The notes: a model not told the origin generated them from the sequence alone. Positions 1-5,128 are shown, numbered from the stretch's first letter. The stretch is DNA of 6,619 nucleotides from Limisphaerales bacterium (GCA_003152145.1 PLZL01000006.1:1-6619); one strand, 5' to 3'. Numbers and translations are program-made.

Positions 1-13
1 GAAGCCGGGAAAG

Positions 14-59
14 ATGGTGCGCGCAGCGGGGGTCGAACCCACAACCTTCGGCTCCGGAG
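14..59 (-). repeat. Distal attachment-site copy (3' half of tRNA-Arg)
   Basis: This 46-bp stretch is identical to 1553-1598, inside the intact tRNA-Arg gene. On the minus strand it runs from the anticodon loop through the variable region and T arm to the encoded CCA. The identity stops sharply on both sides (base 13 g against a at 1552; base 60 a against g at 1599). A displaced tRNA 3' half ending in the anticodon loop is the classic trace of site-specific integration by a tyrosine recombinase. The copy therefore marks the far end of a unit inserted downstream of the tRNA. Bases 1-13 would be the flanking chromosome or another element. Confidence 0.9.
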
Positions 60-98
60 AAAACGACGGTAAATCCAATCTAAATACGTATTTACTGT
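60..98 (-). pseudogene. Decayed tRNA-Arg 5' half beside the att core
   Basis: To the right of the 46-bp core the sequence no longer matches the tRNA exactly, but blocks of it persist in order. They are cgacg (64-68 against 1601-1605), atccaat (73-79 against 1610-1616), tacg (85-88 against 1622-1625) and actgt (94-98 against 1633-1637). The first three keep identical spacing relative to each other. They correspond to the anticodon stem, the D-arm region, the base of the acceptor stem and the bases just upstream of the gene. No functional cloverleaf can form. It is either a once-complete tRNA gene whose 5' half has decayed, or an attP arm that naturally mimics the tRNA. Confidence 0.5.
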
Positions 99-141
99 AT
101 AACCAAGGGTTTACCCGGCTGAAATCCTGAGATTCGCCATT

Positions 142-165
142 TGTTCTAGTTTATGTTCTGGTTGA
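142..165 (+). repeat. Tandem 12-bp repeat, candidate recombinase arm sites (left)
   Basis: Two adjacent 12-bp units, TGTTCTAGTTTA (142-153) and TGTTCTGGTTGA (154-165), lie 83 bp inside the left att core. The same motif, also as two tandem units in the same orientation, recurs at 1418-1441 near the other end. Short repeated sites 80-120 bp from the core are what lambda-type integrases bind with their N-terminal domain. Assigning them as arm sites is inference. Confidence 0.5.
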
Positions 166-233
166 GGGGTGAGTTCATTCCATCAAGTATTCGACCGTTC
201 AAGCCGGAGGATTCGCGGTTTGTGGGAACTGTC

Positions 234-253
234 ACCGTGAAGTGCATCACGGT
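234..253. repeat. Short inverted repeat ACCGTGA/TCACGGT
   Basis: A perfect 7-bp inverted repeat with a 6-base loop lies about 60 bp past the stop codon of the minus-strand gene. Neither strand has a T run after it, so it is not a standard intrinsic terminator. It could be a protein-binding site or a 3' stabilising hairpin. Confidence 0.4.
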
Positions 254-313
254 TGATGTTCGTTTGACCAGTCACGCCTAGATGTGAGGAATGATTTGAT
301 TAATCTTACATTA

Positions 314-1033
314 TTACGACGGTCGAAGTTCGCACTCCTGCAATGCTGCATCGTTCGTCAGCAACATCGCCAAGACAAAACCGTGCCCCATTGATTTGGC
401 CGGGTTGTTCAAAACCTCGGACAAAGACATGGTGCCATACTCGTAGGCGTCATAGTCCATCAAATACAGGGTGCTTTCCGCGTCCGGCTTTATATCCTCT
501 TCCCAGATGCTTTTCAGAAATTGGAAATTCCTCTCCTTGACCACCTGCTCAACGTAGAGGGGGACATAAATCCGCTTGCGTGCTTCAACTTTGTCGAGCC
601 GTTGCCCATCCCACCAGTGAAAAATGGATTTTGTGCCATTGCCCATCGGGTGTCTTTTTGCTTTGCAGGATGACCAACCCAATTGAGCCCACTTAAAATA
701 TTCTGCGGTTGGCTTGCCGTCCGTTCCAACGAACGGCTTAAACACCTTGGAATACTGCCATGCGTTTTCCATATTCTGGGAGGTGATGTCTCCATACAAA
801 TGACACGGCCCAAGCCGAAATGGGCTGAGTAGATGTGAACCCGCTTTCCTCCCAGATGTGGTGCAATTGATGTAAACGCCATTCGGATTGGACTGGAGCT
901 TTTTCCGAACGGCGGGAATGACCCGAAGCCGTGCATCTTTGCCGCCGTAATTCAAAAAAGGGTCACGACAGGCGGCGGGAGGACGAGAGGGAGGGCTGAA
1001 CCAAGTTGAGGGGTCTGAACCGCCTTGTGTCAT
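314..1033 (-). CDS. Uncharacterised 239-residue cargo protein
   Basis: I do not recognise this family with certainty. The core from about residue 50 to 225 looks well structured: a YINCTTSG stretch (54-61), SPFRLGP (70-76) with a nearby LYGD, MENAWQYSKVF (88-98), PTAEYFKWAQLGW (108-120), a basic KVEARKRIYVPLY stretch (148-160) and a C-terminal SMGHGFVLAMLL (214-225). It is rich in aromatic residues and has no signal peptide or membrane segment, so it should be a soluble cytoplasmic protein. The first 40 residues are proline-rich and less convincing, so the true start may lie further in. The ATG at 1033 has no Shine-Dalgarno but lies 15 bases after a perfect TATAAT. It is the only solid gene between the two att copies. 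The SPF/ENAWQ..K pattern faintly recalls NADAR-type folds, but this is only a guess. Confidence 0.75.
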   Translation of the reverse strand: MTQGGSDPSTWFSPPSRPPAACRDPFLNYGGKDARLRVIPAVRKKLQSNPNGVYINCTTSGRKAGSHLLSPFRLGPCHLYGDITSQNMENAWQYSKVFKPFVGTDGKPTAEYFKWAQLGWSSCKAKRHPMGNGTKSIFHWWDGQRLDKVEARKRIYVPLYVEQVVKERNFQFLKSIWEEDIKPDAESTLYLMDYDAYEYGTMSLSEVLNNPAKSMGHGFVLAMLLTNDAALQECELRPS

Positions 1034-1048
1034 GGGGTGTGTGGTTGA

Positions 1049-1056
1049 ATTATAAT
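1049..1056. promoter_or_regulatory. Palindromic ATTATAAT, -10 box on both strands
   Basis: The 8-bp palindrome reads TATAAT on the minus strand (1054-1049) and on the plus strand (1051-1056). On the minus strand, transcription would start about 9 bases before the ATG of the 314-1033 gene. On the plus strand, it would start at about the GTG of the 1062-1451 frame. No strong -35 is seen either way; a TTGGCT-like hexamer on the minus strand is spaced too far. The minus-strand use is the more credible. Confidence 0.45.
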
Positions 1057-1061
1057 GTCTG

Positions 1062-1451
1062 GTGGAAATTTTACAGAGCCAAGATTCTCAACGCAAGCTC
1101 GTCGCCGTGGGTCGCACGCTTGTCAGTGGTGCCATGCTCTGCTACCAGTCTGGCAAACCCGAATTCACGCCGCCATTGTCATCTGGCTCAACACCTGTGA
1201 AACTCCACCCCGTGAAGCCAGTCAGTTCGTTCAAGAACGATGGTTTGGACGTTCAACCGTCAACGGTGGTGACGTTCATGGAAAGGGGGCCAGGTTGCGT
1301 GGAAAAGGGTGAGGGGCGTATTTTCACCGTAGAAGGGGTGTGGGATTTTCCACCAAACACGTCAGAACCCAAGCCAGACCAACTGAAACCCAATTTCCTC
1401 AAATTCTCGAATCCAAGTATTCTGGTTTCTGTTCTGGTTTCGTCAATTTGA
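1062..1451 (+). CDS. Possible small protein, 129 residues (doubtful)
   Basis: An open frame starts with GTG six bases after a plus-strand TATAAT, so any transcript would be leaderless. Codon choice is fairly even and not obviously non-coding, and the middle reads plausibly (IFTVEGVWDFPP, around residues 87-98). I recognise no domain, membrane segment or motif. The last codons (SILVSVLVSS) are encoded by the tandem 12-bp repeat at 1418-1441, which argues that the 3' end, at least, is shaped by DNA signals rather than by protein function. It diverges from the 314-1033 gene. If not a gene, the interval is about 390 bp of non-coding element DNA. Confidence 0.3.
   Translation: MEILQSQDSQRKLVAVGRTLVSGAMLCYQSGKPEFTPPLSSGSTPVKLHPVKPVSSFKNDGLDVQPSTVVTFMERGPGCVEKGEGRIFTVEGVWDFPPNTSEPKPDQLKPNFLKFSNPSILVSVLVSSI
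1418..1441 (+). repeat. Tandem 12-bp repeat, candidate recombinase arm sites (right)
   Basis: The units TATTCTGGTTTC (1418-1429) and TGTTCTGGTTTC (1430-1441) match the pair at 142-165 (shared pattern TRTTCTRGTTKM) in the same orientation and with the same 12-bp period. They lie 111 bp inside the att core at 1553. A matched pair at both ends of the att-flanked unit supports recombinase arm binding. Confidence 0.5.
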
Positions 1452-1552
1452 CATTCCATTTCAGACGACCGAAGACAACCGAGTGTAAAAAGCGGATTCT
1501 CCTAAAATGATTGATTTCATTGATGATTTACAACGAAAAACATGATTTAAGA
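1452..1552. other. AT-rich spacer between arm repeats and att core
   Basis: This stretch has no gene. It is AT-rich towards the tRNA, with alternating gat/att words (1507-1530) including a 5-bp AATGA/TCATT inverted repeat. Position and composition fit a bendable accessory region of an att site, but no specific factor site can be named. Confidence 0.4.
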
Positions 1553-1598
1553 ATGGTGCGCGCAGCGGGGGTCGAACCCACAACCTTCGGCTCCGGAG
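1553..1598 (-). repeat. Proximal attachment-site core within tRNA-Arg
   Basis: This is the copy of the 46-bp direct repeat that sits within the intact tRNA, covering everything from the anticodon loop to the CCA end plus one base. The core edge in the anticodon loop is a usual crossover position for tRNA-targeting tyrosine recombinases. With 14-59 it bounds a unit of about 1.5 kb. Confidence 0.9.
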
Positions 1599-1630
1599 GC
1601 CGACGCTCTATCCAATTGAGCTACGCGCGC
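1554..1630 (-). tRNA. tRNA-Arg, anticodon CCG
   Basis: A complete 77-nt cloverleaf folds on the minus strand. The acceptor stem pairs GCGCGCG with TGCGCGC (one G-T). The D arm carries the usual AATTGGATA loop. The anticodon stem is TCGGC/GCCGA around the loop CTCCGGA, giving anticodon CCG, which reads the CGG codon. The variable region has 5 nt and the T arm has the TTCGACC loop. The discriminator is A and CCA is encoded. The gene is the integration target of the neighbouring mobile DNA and remains intact, as expected when an insertion restores the tRNA 3' half. Confidence 0.97.
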
Positions 1631-1635
1631 AAACT

Positions 1636-1666
1636 GTTATAAACAAATGACTTGACTCGGTATCAA
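1636..1666 (-). promoter_or_regulatory. Candidate tRNA-Arg promoter
   Basis: On the minus strand, TTGATA (1666-1661) and TATAAC (1641-1636) are separated by 19 bases, and TATAAC ends five bases before the tRNA. The spacing is slightly long and the start would fall almost at the mature 5' end. The AT-rich context otherwise fits a tRNA promoter. The left att copy keeps a related tatac-like sequence in the equivalent place. Confidence 0.4.
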
Positions 1667-1685
1667 ATTTAGTGTTATTTTGGAC

Positions 1686-1707
1686 TTGTAACCCGTTGTT
1701 GTAACCC
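1686..1707 (+). repeat. Direct repeat TTGTAACCC in the integrase promoter
   Basis: TTGTAACCC occurs at 1686-1694 and again at 1699-1707, a 13-bp period. One copy covers the -35 hexamer and the other abuts the -10 box. Tandem sites here suit a regulator (excisionase, repressor or the integrase itself) that binds the promoter and the adjoining att region. Confidence 0.5.
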
Positions 1708-1713
1708 TATAAT
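1686..1713 (+). promoter_or_regulatory. Integrase promoter giving a likely leaderless transcript
   Basis: TTGTAA (1686-1691) and a perfect TATAAT (1708-1713) are 16 bases apart. The predicted transcription start, 6-7 bases after the -10 box, falls on the integrase ATG at 1720, so the message would be leaderless. GAGG at 1715-1718 is one base from the ATG, too close for a Shine-Dalgarno. Confidence 0.55.
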
Positions 1714-1741
1714 TGAGGCATGTCAAAAAAGCCTCAATTAT
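1709..1741. promoter_or_regulatory. 11-bp palindrome over the integrase start codon, candidate operator
   Basis: ATAATTGAGGC (1709-1719) and GCCTCAATTAT (1731-1741) are perfect inverted repeats separated by 11 bases that contain the ATG. The left arm overlaps the -10 box. If the message is leaderless, as the promoter spacing suggests, this is best read as a repressor operator blocking initiation. If transcription starts further upstream, it would be an RNA hairpin presenting the start codon in its loop. Confidence 0.6.
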
Positions 1742-2856
1742 CGTCAAGGGCGGTCTTCCACAAAGTCGCTCAAAATTTATATCGGCTCGCGTCATCCGGA
1801 ACATACTATGCCCTGTTTAAACGCGCGGGCAAGCAAATCCGGCGGTCGCTCAAGACAACCGATTCAGCACTCGCCCGGCGCCGGCTCAACGAACTCGGCG
1901 ACAAGGTCGCACGCCTCAACCAGACAAAGGGTGCCGGCAAGATTACCTTCGCGGGCCTGGCGGAACGGTGGCTTGCCAACCACCGTGTTCATCTCAAGGA
2001 AAAATCCATCAGCCGGCTCGACACCTGCCTGAAAGGGCTCACGCCTTATTTCGGTCACGTGGCCATCCGGAACATCGGCAGCCAGCACTGCGAGGCCTGG
2101 CTTACCGGTCGCGGCAAGAACATCTCCCCGGCCAGCTACAAGCATGAGCGGCGCGTCCTCTTGGCTGTGCTGGATTACGCGGTGCGCGACGGCTTGCTCC
2201 TCGACAACCCGGCCCGCGAAACAGTGCCGATCCGCAAGATTCCCAAGTCAAAGATCACCATTCCGACCCGCGAACAATTCACCAAGTTGGTCGAAGCCAT
2301 CCGCGAGGCCGATATTCGTGCCAAACCCGCTGGCGACCTTGTGGAACTCTTGGGATATTCTGGCATGCGCTTGGGCGAAGCCGTCAATCTCACCTGGGGC
2401 GATATTGATTGGGACCGCAACACATTCACCGTCACGGGCGGCGAACGCGGCACGAAGAACCTCGAAGTGCGTGTGGTGCCATTATTCCCCGCCATGCGTG
2501 AACTGCTTGAACGCATCTGTGGCGACGCCGTTCCCGCACCGGCAGACCGGATCATTCCCATAGACAATGCCAAGCGCGCCATCATCACCGCCTGCCAGAA
2601 GGCCAGGCTGCCATCCTTCATGCACCACGGTCTGCGACATTATTTTTGCAGCAACGCCATTGAGGTCGGGATTGATTTCAAAGTCATCGCCGGCTGGGTG
2701 GGCCACAAGGACGGCGGCTTTTTGGTCGCCAAAACCTACGGCCACCTGCGCGATGCCCATTCGTTTGAAATGGCCAGGCGGATGACCTTCAGCGCGGCAC
2801 ACGGCGAACCCGCACCGATAAATCTCGTTCAGTTTTCGCTTAACGCGACCAGCTAA
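1720..2856 (+). CDS. int: Tyrosine recombinase (phage-type integrase)
   Basis: This 378-residue site-specific recombinase would integrate and excise the element at the tRNA-Arg site through a covalent 3'-phosphotyrosine intermediate. All catalytic residues are visible: R217 (GMRLGEA), K246 in the beta-hairpin (GTKNLEVR), H303 and R306 (HHGLRHYF), H329 (GWVGHKD) and the nucleophile Y340 (KTYGHL). Before them lie an N-terminal arm-binding segment (about 1-60, with the YRLASSGTYYALFKRAGK pattern) and a SAM-like core-binding domain (about 70-170). Length and domain order are normal for the family, so it looks functional. It begins 90 bp from the tRNA 5' end and reads away from it. The promoter and operator overlap its start. 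The gene symbol is generic. Confidence 0.95.
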   Translation: MSKKPQLSSRAVFHKVAQNLYRLASSGTYYALFKRAGKQIRRSLKTTDSALARRRLNELGDKVARLNQTKGAGKITFAGLAERWLANHRVHLKEKSISRLDTCLKGLTPYFGHVAIRNIGSQHCEAWLTGRGKNISPASYKHERRVLLAVLDYAVRDGLLLDNPARETVPIRKIPKSKITIPTREQFTKLVEAIREADIRAKPAGDLVELLGYSGMRLGEAVNLTWGDIDWDRNTFTVTGGERGTKNLEVRVVPLFPAMRELLERICGDAVPAPADRIIPIDNAKRAIITACQKARLPSFMHHGLRHYFCSNAIEVGIDFKVIAGWVGHKDGGFLVAKTYGHLRDAHSFEMARRMTFSAAHGEPAPINLVQFSLNATS

Positions 2857-2964
2857 ACCGCACCGCAAACTTTCAGCACCGTGTGTTTGCCTGTGCTGCC
2901 CGGCACATGCGGGAGTTTTATTGATGAACCCGATGGTAACTGCTATTGACAGTGCCAATCGACT
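2857..2964. other. Short spacer after the integrase
   Basis: This is a 108-bp non-coding gap. It holds weak inverted repeats only (gcaaac/gtttgc; tgtgc/gcaca) without a clear T run, so no terminator can be claimed. TTGACA at 2946-2951 is a good -35 hexamer, but its -10 position would fall inside the next gene. Confidence 0.4.
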
Positions 2965-4005
2965 ATGCCCCGTCGCAAGGTCAAAACTGAATCACCAGCC
3001 GTGTTGCCTAATTGGACTGCCGAAAAGCAATCACAACCAACCGTGCCGTCACGGACGCCAGACTTAGATAATTTGATTCGGAATCTCGAAGAGGATTTTT
3101 TGACAATGGCAAAAGGGATGGGTGGAAAAGAGTTAGCGCTAGCGCGACTCACTTTGAAGAAACTCCGTCGGAGTGCAAAAAATTTCAATTCGTGGTGTTG
3201 GATACCACGCGACCGAGCGGCCTGGAAGCACATTGTGGGTGATCTCCCAAAGGAACCGACTCCGTCAGAGGCGCTCGCGGATCGATTGTTGATTGTCTGG
3301 GCAGATGCTGATTTTTGGAAAAACAAGCGAATCGGACTGAACCACCCGCCAAATTCGCCGGCGACCATCGACGACGTTGCTTTTGCCTACCATTTGGACA
3401 AATATAACCTAAACCTAAAGATTCCTGCAAACGCCTGGTTTGAGATGGTCCGCAAGCCAATACTGCGCGCCTATTTCTTCCAATTGATGACGGTTCTCGC
3501 TCCGCGATACTTCTGGGTTCGGTCAAGTGCTCCAAAACAGAACCTGCCAGCCAAATGGCGCTCTGAACTGTCTCGCGATAGACTGGGGGCATTGTTATAC
3601 AAATACGTCCAAAACCCAGCACAAGATTGGAGACCCCAGTTGGTGTTGGAGCATTATCCGAAGGAGATTCTTGAATGGTTGCGGGCTGCGGTCAACAGGC
3701 TCGCCGATGACCTCGGCTACGTTCTGAAAAATCCCGGGCGTTTCGATGCACGCCGCGCACCGCCCATTGCCCATCGAGTTCGCACACTTGCCGAAGCTCA
3801 CCGCATAGAGCAGATGGTGGCCATGCTTCGTAAGCAACCAGAAATCACGGACTATTCGCTCGCCAAGGAATGTCTGGGCTCCATGACCGGCAGCAGCCGC
3901 AAACTGGCACGCGAAGCCCGGCTCTTGGCGTTTTACCGTGACGGCCTACATGTTAGCTTCTACAAAAGCCGTGGTCGTAAATATATGCCAAAAACACCCG
4001 CTTAA
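2965..4005 (+). CDS. Uncharacterised 346-residue element protein
   Basis: I do not recognise this protein. It has no signal peptide or membrane segments, is basic, and is rich in tryptophan and other aromatics, which suggests a soluble nucleic-acid-associated protein. Residues 1-35 look disordered (Pro/Lys/Thr/Ser). A helical block with a KKLRRSAK basic patch follows (about 35-75), then a tryptophan-rich middle (WCWIPRDRAAW at 77-87). The C-terminal part (about 275-325, EAHRIEQMVAMLRKQPEI onward) could be a helix-turn-helix-like bundle. No Shine-Dalgarno precedes the ATG at 2965, which was chosen as the first start in a long frame. Base composition is somewhat more AT-rich than in the replication genes downstream. 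Lying between integrase and excisionase suggests regulation or element maintenance, but that is positional inference. Confidence 0.75.
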   Translation: MPRRKVKTESPAVLPNWTAEKQSQPTVPSRTPDLDNLIRNLEEDFLTMAKGMGGKELALARLTLKKLRRSAKNFNSWCWIPRDRAAWKHIVGDLPKEPTPSEALADRLLIVWADADFWKNKRIGLNHPPNSPATIDDVAFAYHLDKYNLNLKIPANAWFEMVRKPILRAYFFQLMTVLAPRYFWVRSSAPKQNLPAKWRSELSRDRLGALLYKYVQNPAQDWRPQLVLEHYPKEILEWLRAAVNRLADDLGYVLKNPGRFDARRAPPIAHRVRTLAEAHRIEQMVAMLRKQPEITDYSLAKECLGSMTGSSRKLAREARLLAFYRDGLHVSFYKSRGRKYMPKTPA

Positions 4006-4017
4006 CTTCGTGGCATT

Positions 4018-4047
4018 TTGCCCATGATCCCATTCCTGCCGTAGTTT
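4018..4047 (+). promoter_or_regulatory. Weak candidate promoter for the excisionase-replication operon
   Basis: TTGCCC (4018-4023) and TAGTTT (4042-4047) are 18 bases apart. The start would fall at the ATG at 4054, as for the integrase. Both hexamers are poor matches. A 5-bp CCTGC/GCAGG inverted repeat (4035-4039, 4048-4052) overlaps it. Confidence 0.25.
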
Positions 4048-4053
4048 GCAGGC

Positions 4054-4275
4054 ATGCAGTTGAAACATCTTGAAGCAGCAGCAAACGGCCAGCCGCTTCC
4101 GAAGTTGGCCTACAACCGGCGCGAAGCGGCGGCCATGCTCGGCATCTCCCCGGCGAGCCTGGACCGACTCGTCCAGCGCGGTCTGCTGAAGCCAAGCCGC
4201 GCGTTGCACAAGCCCCTTTTTGCAGTCACCGAGTTGGAGCGCTTTCTGCGCGAGACAACCGGATTCACCGAATAA
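4054..4275 (+). CDS. Excisionase-like MerR-type helix-turn-helix protein
   Basis: This small 73-residue DNA-binding protein belongs to the excisionase/AlpA-like (HTH_17) type. The helix-turn-helix runs from about residue 19 to 67: YNRREAAAMLGISPASLDRL followed by a short wing (PSRALHKPLFAV) and a closing helix (TELERFLRET). Such proteins bind and bend DNA at att sites to favour excision, or act as transcription regulators of integrase genes. It is the first gene of a tight set, with its stop 10 bases before the replication initiator start, so excision and replication are probably expressed together. The ATG is preceded by AGGC with no proper Shine-Dalgarno spacing. A purely regulatory role is the main alternative. 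Confidence 0.85.
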   Translation: MQLKHLEAAANGQPLPKLAYNRREAAAMLGISPASLDRLVQRGLLKPSRALHKPLFAVTELERFLRETTGFTE

Positions 4276-4285
4276 TCTCCATGAC

Positions 4286-5128
4286 ATGAGCGCCGCGCCA
4301 TTTTTTTCAGAAGCCGCAGCTTCTCCACCGCCGAACGCAGAGGCCACGCCAGCGCCGCGCCCTCACCGGATTAGACCGTGGCGGAAGTTCATTAGCGCCC
4401 TGGTCCCCAACTGGCTTTTGCGCCGCACCGAAGTCAGCCAGGGTGCAAAACTTGCCTACGCCCGGCTTGCTCAATATGAAGGAAGGGATGGGGAATGTTA
4501 TCCAAAACAGACGACACTCGCGGCTGAACTCGGCATCTGCGAGCGCACAGCGCACAGATACGTCCGCGAATTGATCCGATTCAAATTGATTGAAAGTGAC
4601 CGTCCTGGCCTTGGCGCGTCCAATAGCTACTATTTCCTCGACCACCCGTGGATGCGCGAAGGCCAGCCGGAAGCCCTGGCCAGTGCTGGTCAAGACCAGC
4701 AGGATTCGTCCGCTCCAGACCAGACGGATTCTTCCCGTCTGGAACGGCAGGAAATGCCCGCTCCTACTATTGAAGAGAATCAGGTTGAAAAGAATCAGGA
4801 GAAGAGAAAGAAAACACACACACAAGGAGGCCATGCTGATGGACTTCCTCATTCTCTACAAGAAGCAGTTGAGGTTGCACATCAGCTTGGCATCGAGGAG
4901 GCGTTCGCCCGTCTGGAATTCCACGCCAAGAGATCAGTGGACTGGAAAGACGGTTACGGAAATCCGATTACGTCCTGGCCGGATCACTTGCAGGCACGTT
5001 GGCTCGTCGAGCAGCGCAAGCGCACCGAGCGCCGTGGCACAGGCCGAACATCGGCAAGCCGGCGCACGCCGCAGCCTCCACGCCAGTTCCATTCCACCGA
5101 CTACCAGCAATCCGTGAAAGACTTCTGA
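4286..5128 (+). CDS. Winged-helix replication initiator / replisome organiser
   Basis: This 280-residue protein is predicted to bind the element origin and recruit the helicase loader encoded next to it. Residues 48-108 form an HTH_36-type winged helix (AKLAYARLAQYE, then YPKQTTLAAELGICERTAHR and YVRELIRFKLIE). A low-complexity polar linker follows (about 135-185, with the repeated DQQDSSAP/DQTDSSRL). The C-terminal domain contains DWKDGYGNPITSW (219-231), a pattern seen at the ends of phage and DnaD-like replication proteins. I chose ATG 4286 because it lies just after the upstream stop and leads into a typical N-terminus; an in-frame ATG at 4220 would overlap the excisionase gene. The helicase-loader gene starts two bases after its stop. 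The linker-coding DNA holds the candidate origin. Confidence 0.8.
   Translation: MSAAPFFSEAAASPPPNAEATPAPRPHRIRPWRKFISALVPNWLLRRTEVSQGAKLAYARLAQYEGRDGECYPKQTTLAAELGICERTAHRYVRELIRFKLIESDRPGLGASNSYYFLDHPWMREGQPEALASAGQDQQDSSAPDQTDSSRLERQEMPAPTIEENQVEKNQEKRKKTHTQGGHADGLPHSLQEAVEVAHQLGIEEAFARLEFHAKRSVDWKDGYGNPITSWPDHLQARWLVEQRKRTERRGTGRTSASRRTPQPPRQFHSTDYQQSVKDF
4684..4799. other. Candidate replication origin inside the initiator gene
   Basis: This part of the initiator gene is dense with repeats. TGCTGGTC/GACCAGCA (4684-4701) is an 8-bp inverted repeat with a 2-base spacer. CCAGACGG/CCGTCTGG (4720-4727, 4735-4742) is another with 7 bases between. Two 24-bp direct repeats (4692-4715 and 4716-4739, 18 of 24 matching, sharing GACCAG and GGATTC-TCC) overlap both. 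A purine-rich run then follows, with AGAATCAGG at 4776-4784 and 4791-4799. Iterons followed by an easily melted strand-biased run, within the linker of the initiator gene, is the lambda gene O arrangement. Function is inferred. Confidence 0.45.

Larger units (their letters stand above)
99..313. other. Non-coding end of the small att-flanked unit
   Basis: No convincing gene lies here. The short frames lack plausible starts and protein-like composition. The stretch holds a tandem 12-bp repeat and a 7-bp inverted repeat (listed separately), and ends in AT-rich sequence just past the stop codon of the minus-strand gene. This fits the terminal, recombinase-binding zone of an integrative element. 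Confidence 0.5.

Noticed and set aside
1253..1459. Minus-strand 68-residue frame
   Set aside because: It lies opposite the doubtful plus-strand frame, has no promoter or ribosome-binding site, and its start sits in the arm-repeat region. No support beyond openness.
14..1598. CRISPR array or insertion-sequence ends
   Set aside because: The only long repeat occurs just twice, 1.5 kb apart, and is part of a tRNA. There are no spacers, terminal inverted repeats or transposase.
2857..2925. Possible intrinsic terminator after the integrase
   Set aside because: The inverted repeats are short (5-6 bp) with long or poor loops and no adjoining T run.
2175..2958. Long minus-strand open frames opposite the integrase (2175-2621, 2482-2958)
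   Set aside because: These are antisense shadows of a well-supported integrase. Their composition follows from its codon bias and they contain no recognisable motif.
4833..5117. AGGAGG followed by ATG at 4833 and 4839, with an open frame inside the initiator gene
   Set aside because: The frame is shifted relative to the initiator and gives an Arg/Ser-rich, low-quality protein typical of a shadow of a real gene. No sign of conservation can be claimed.
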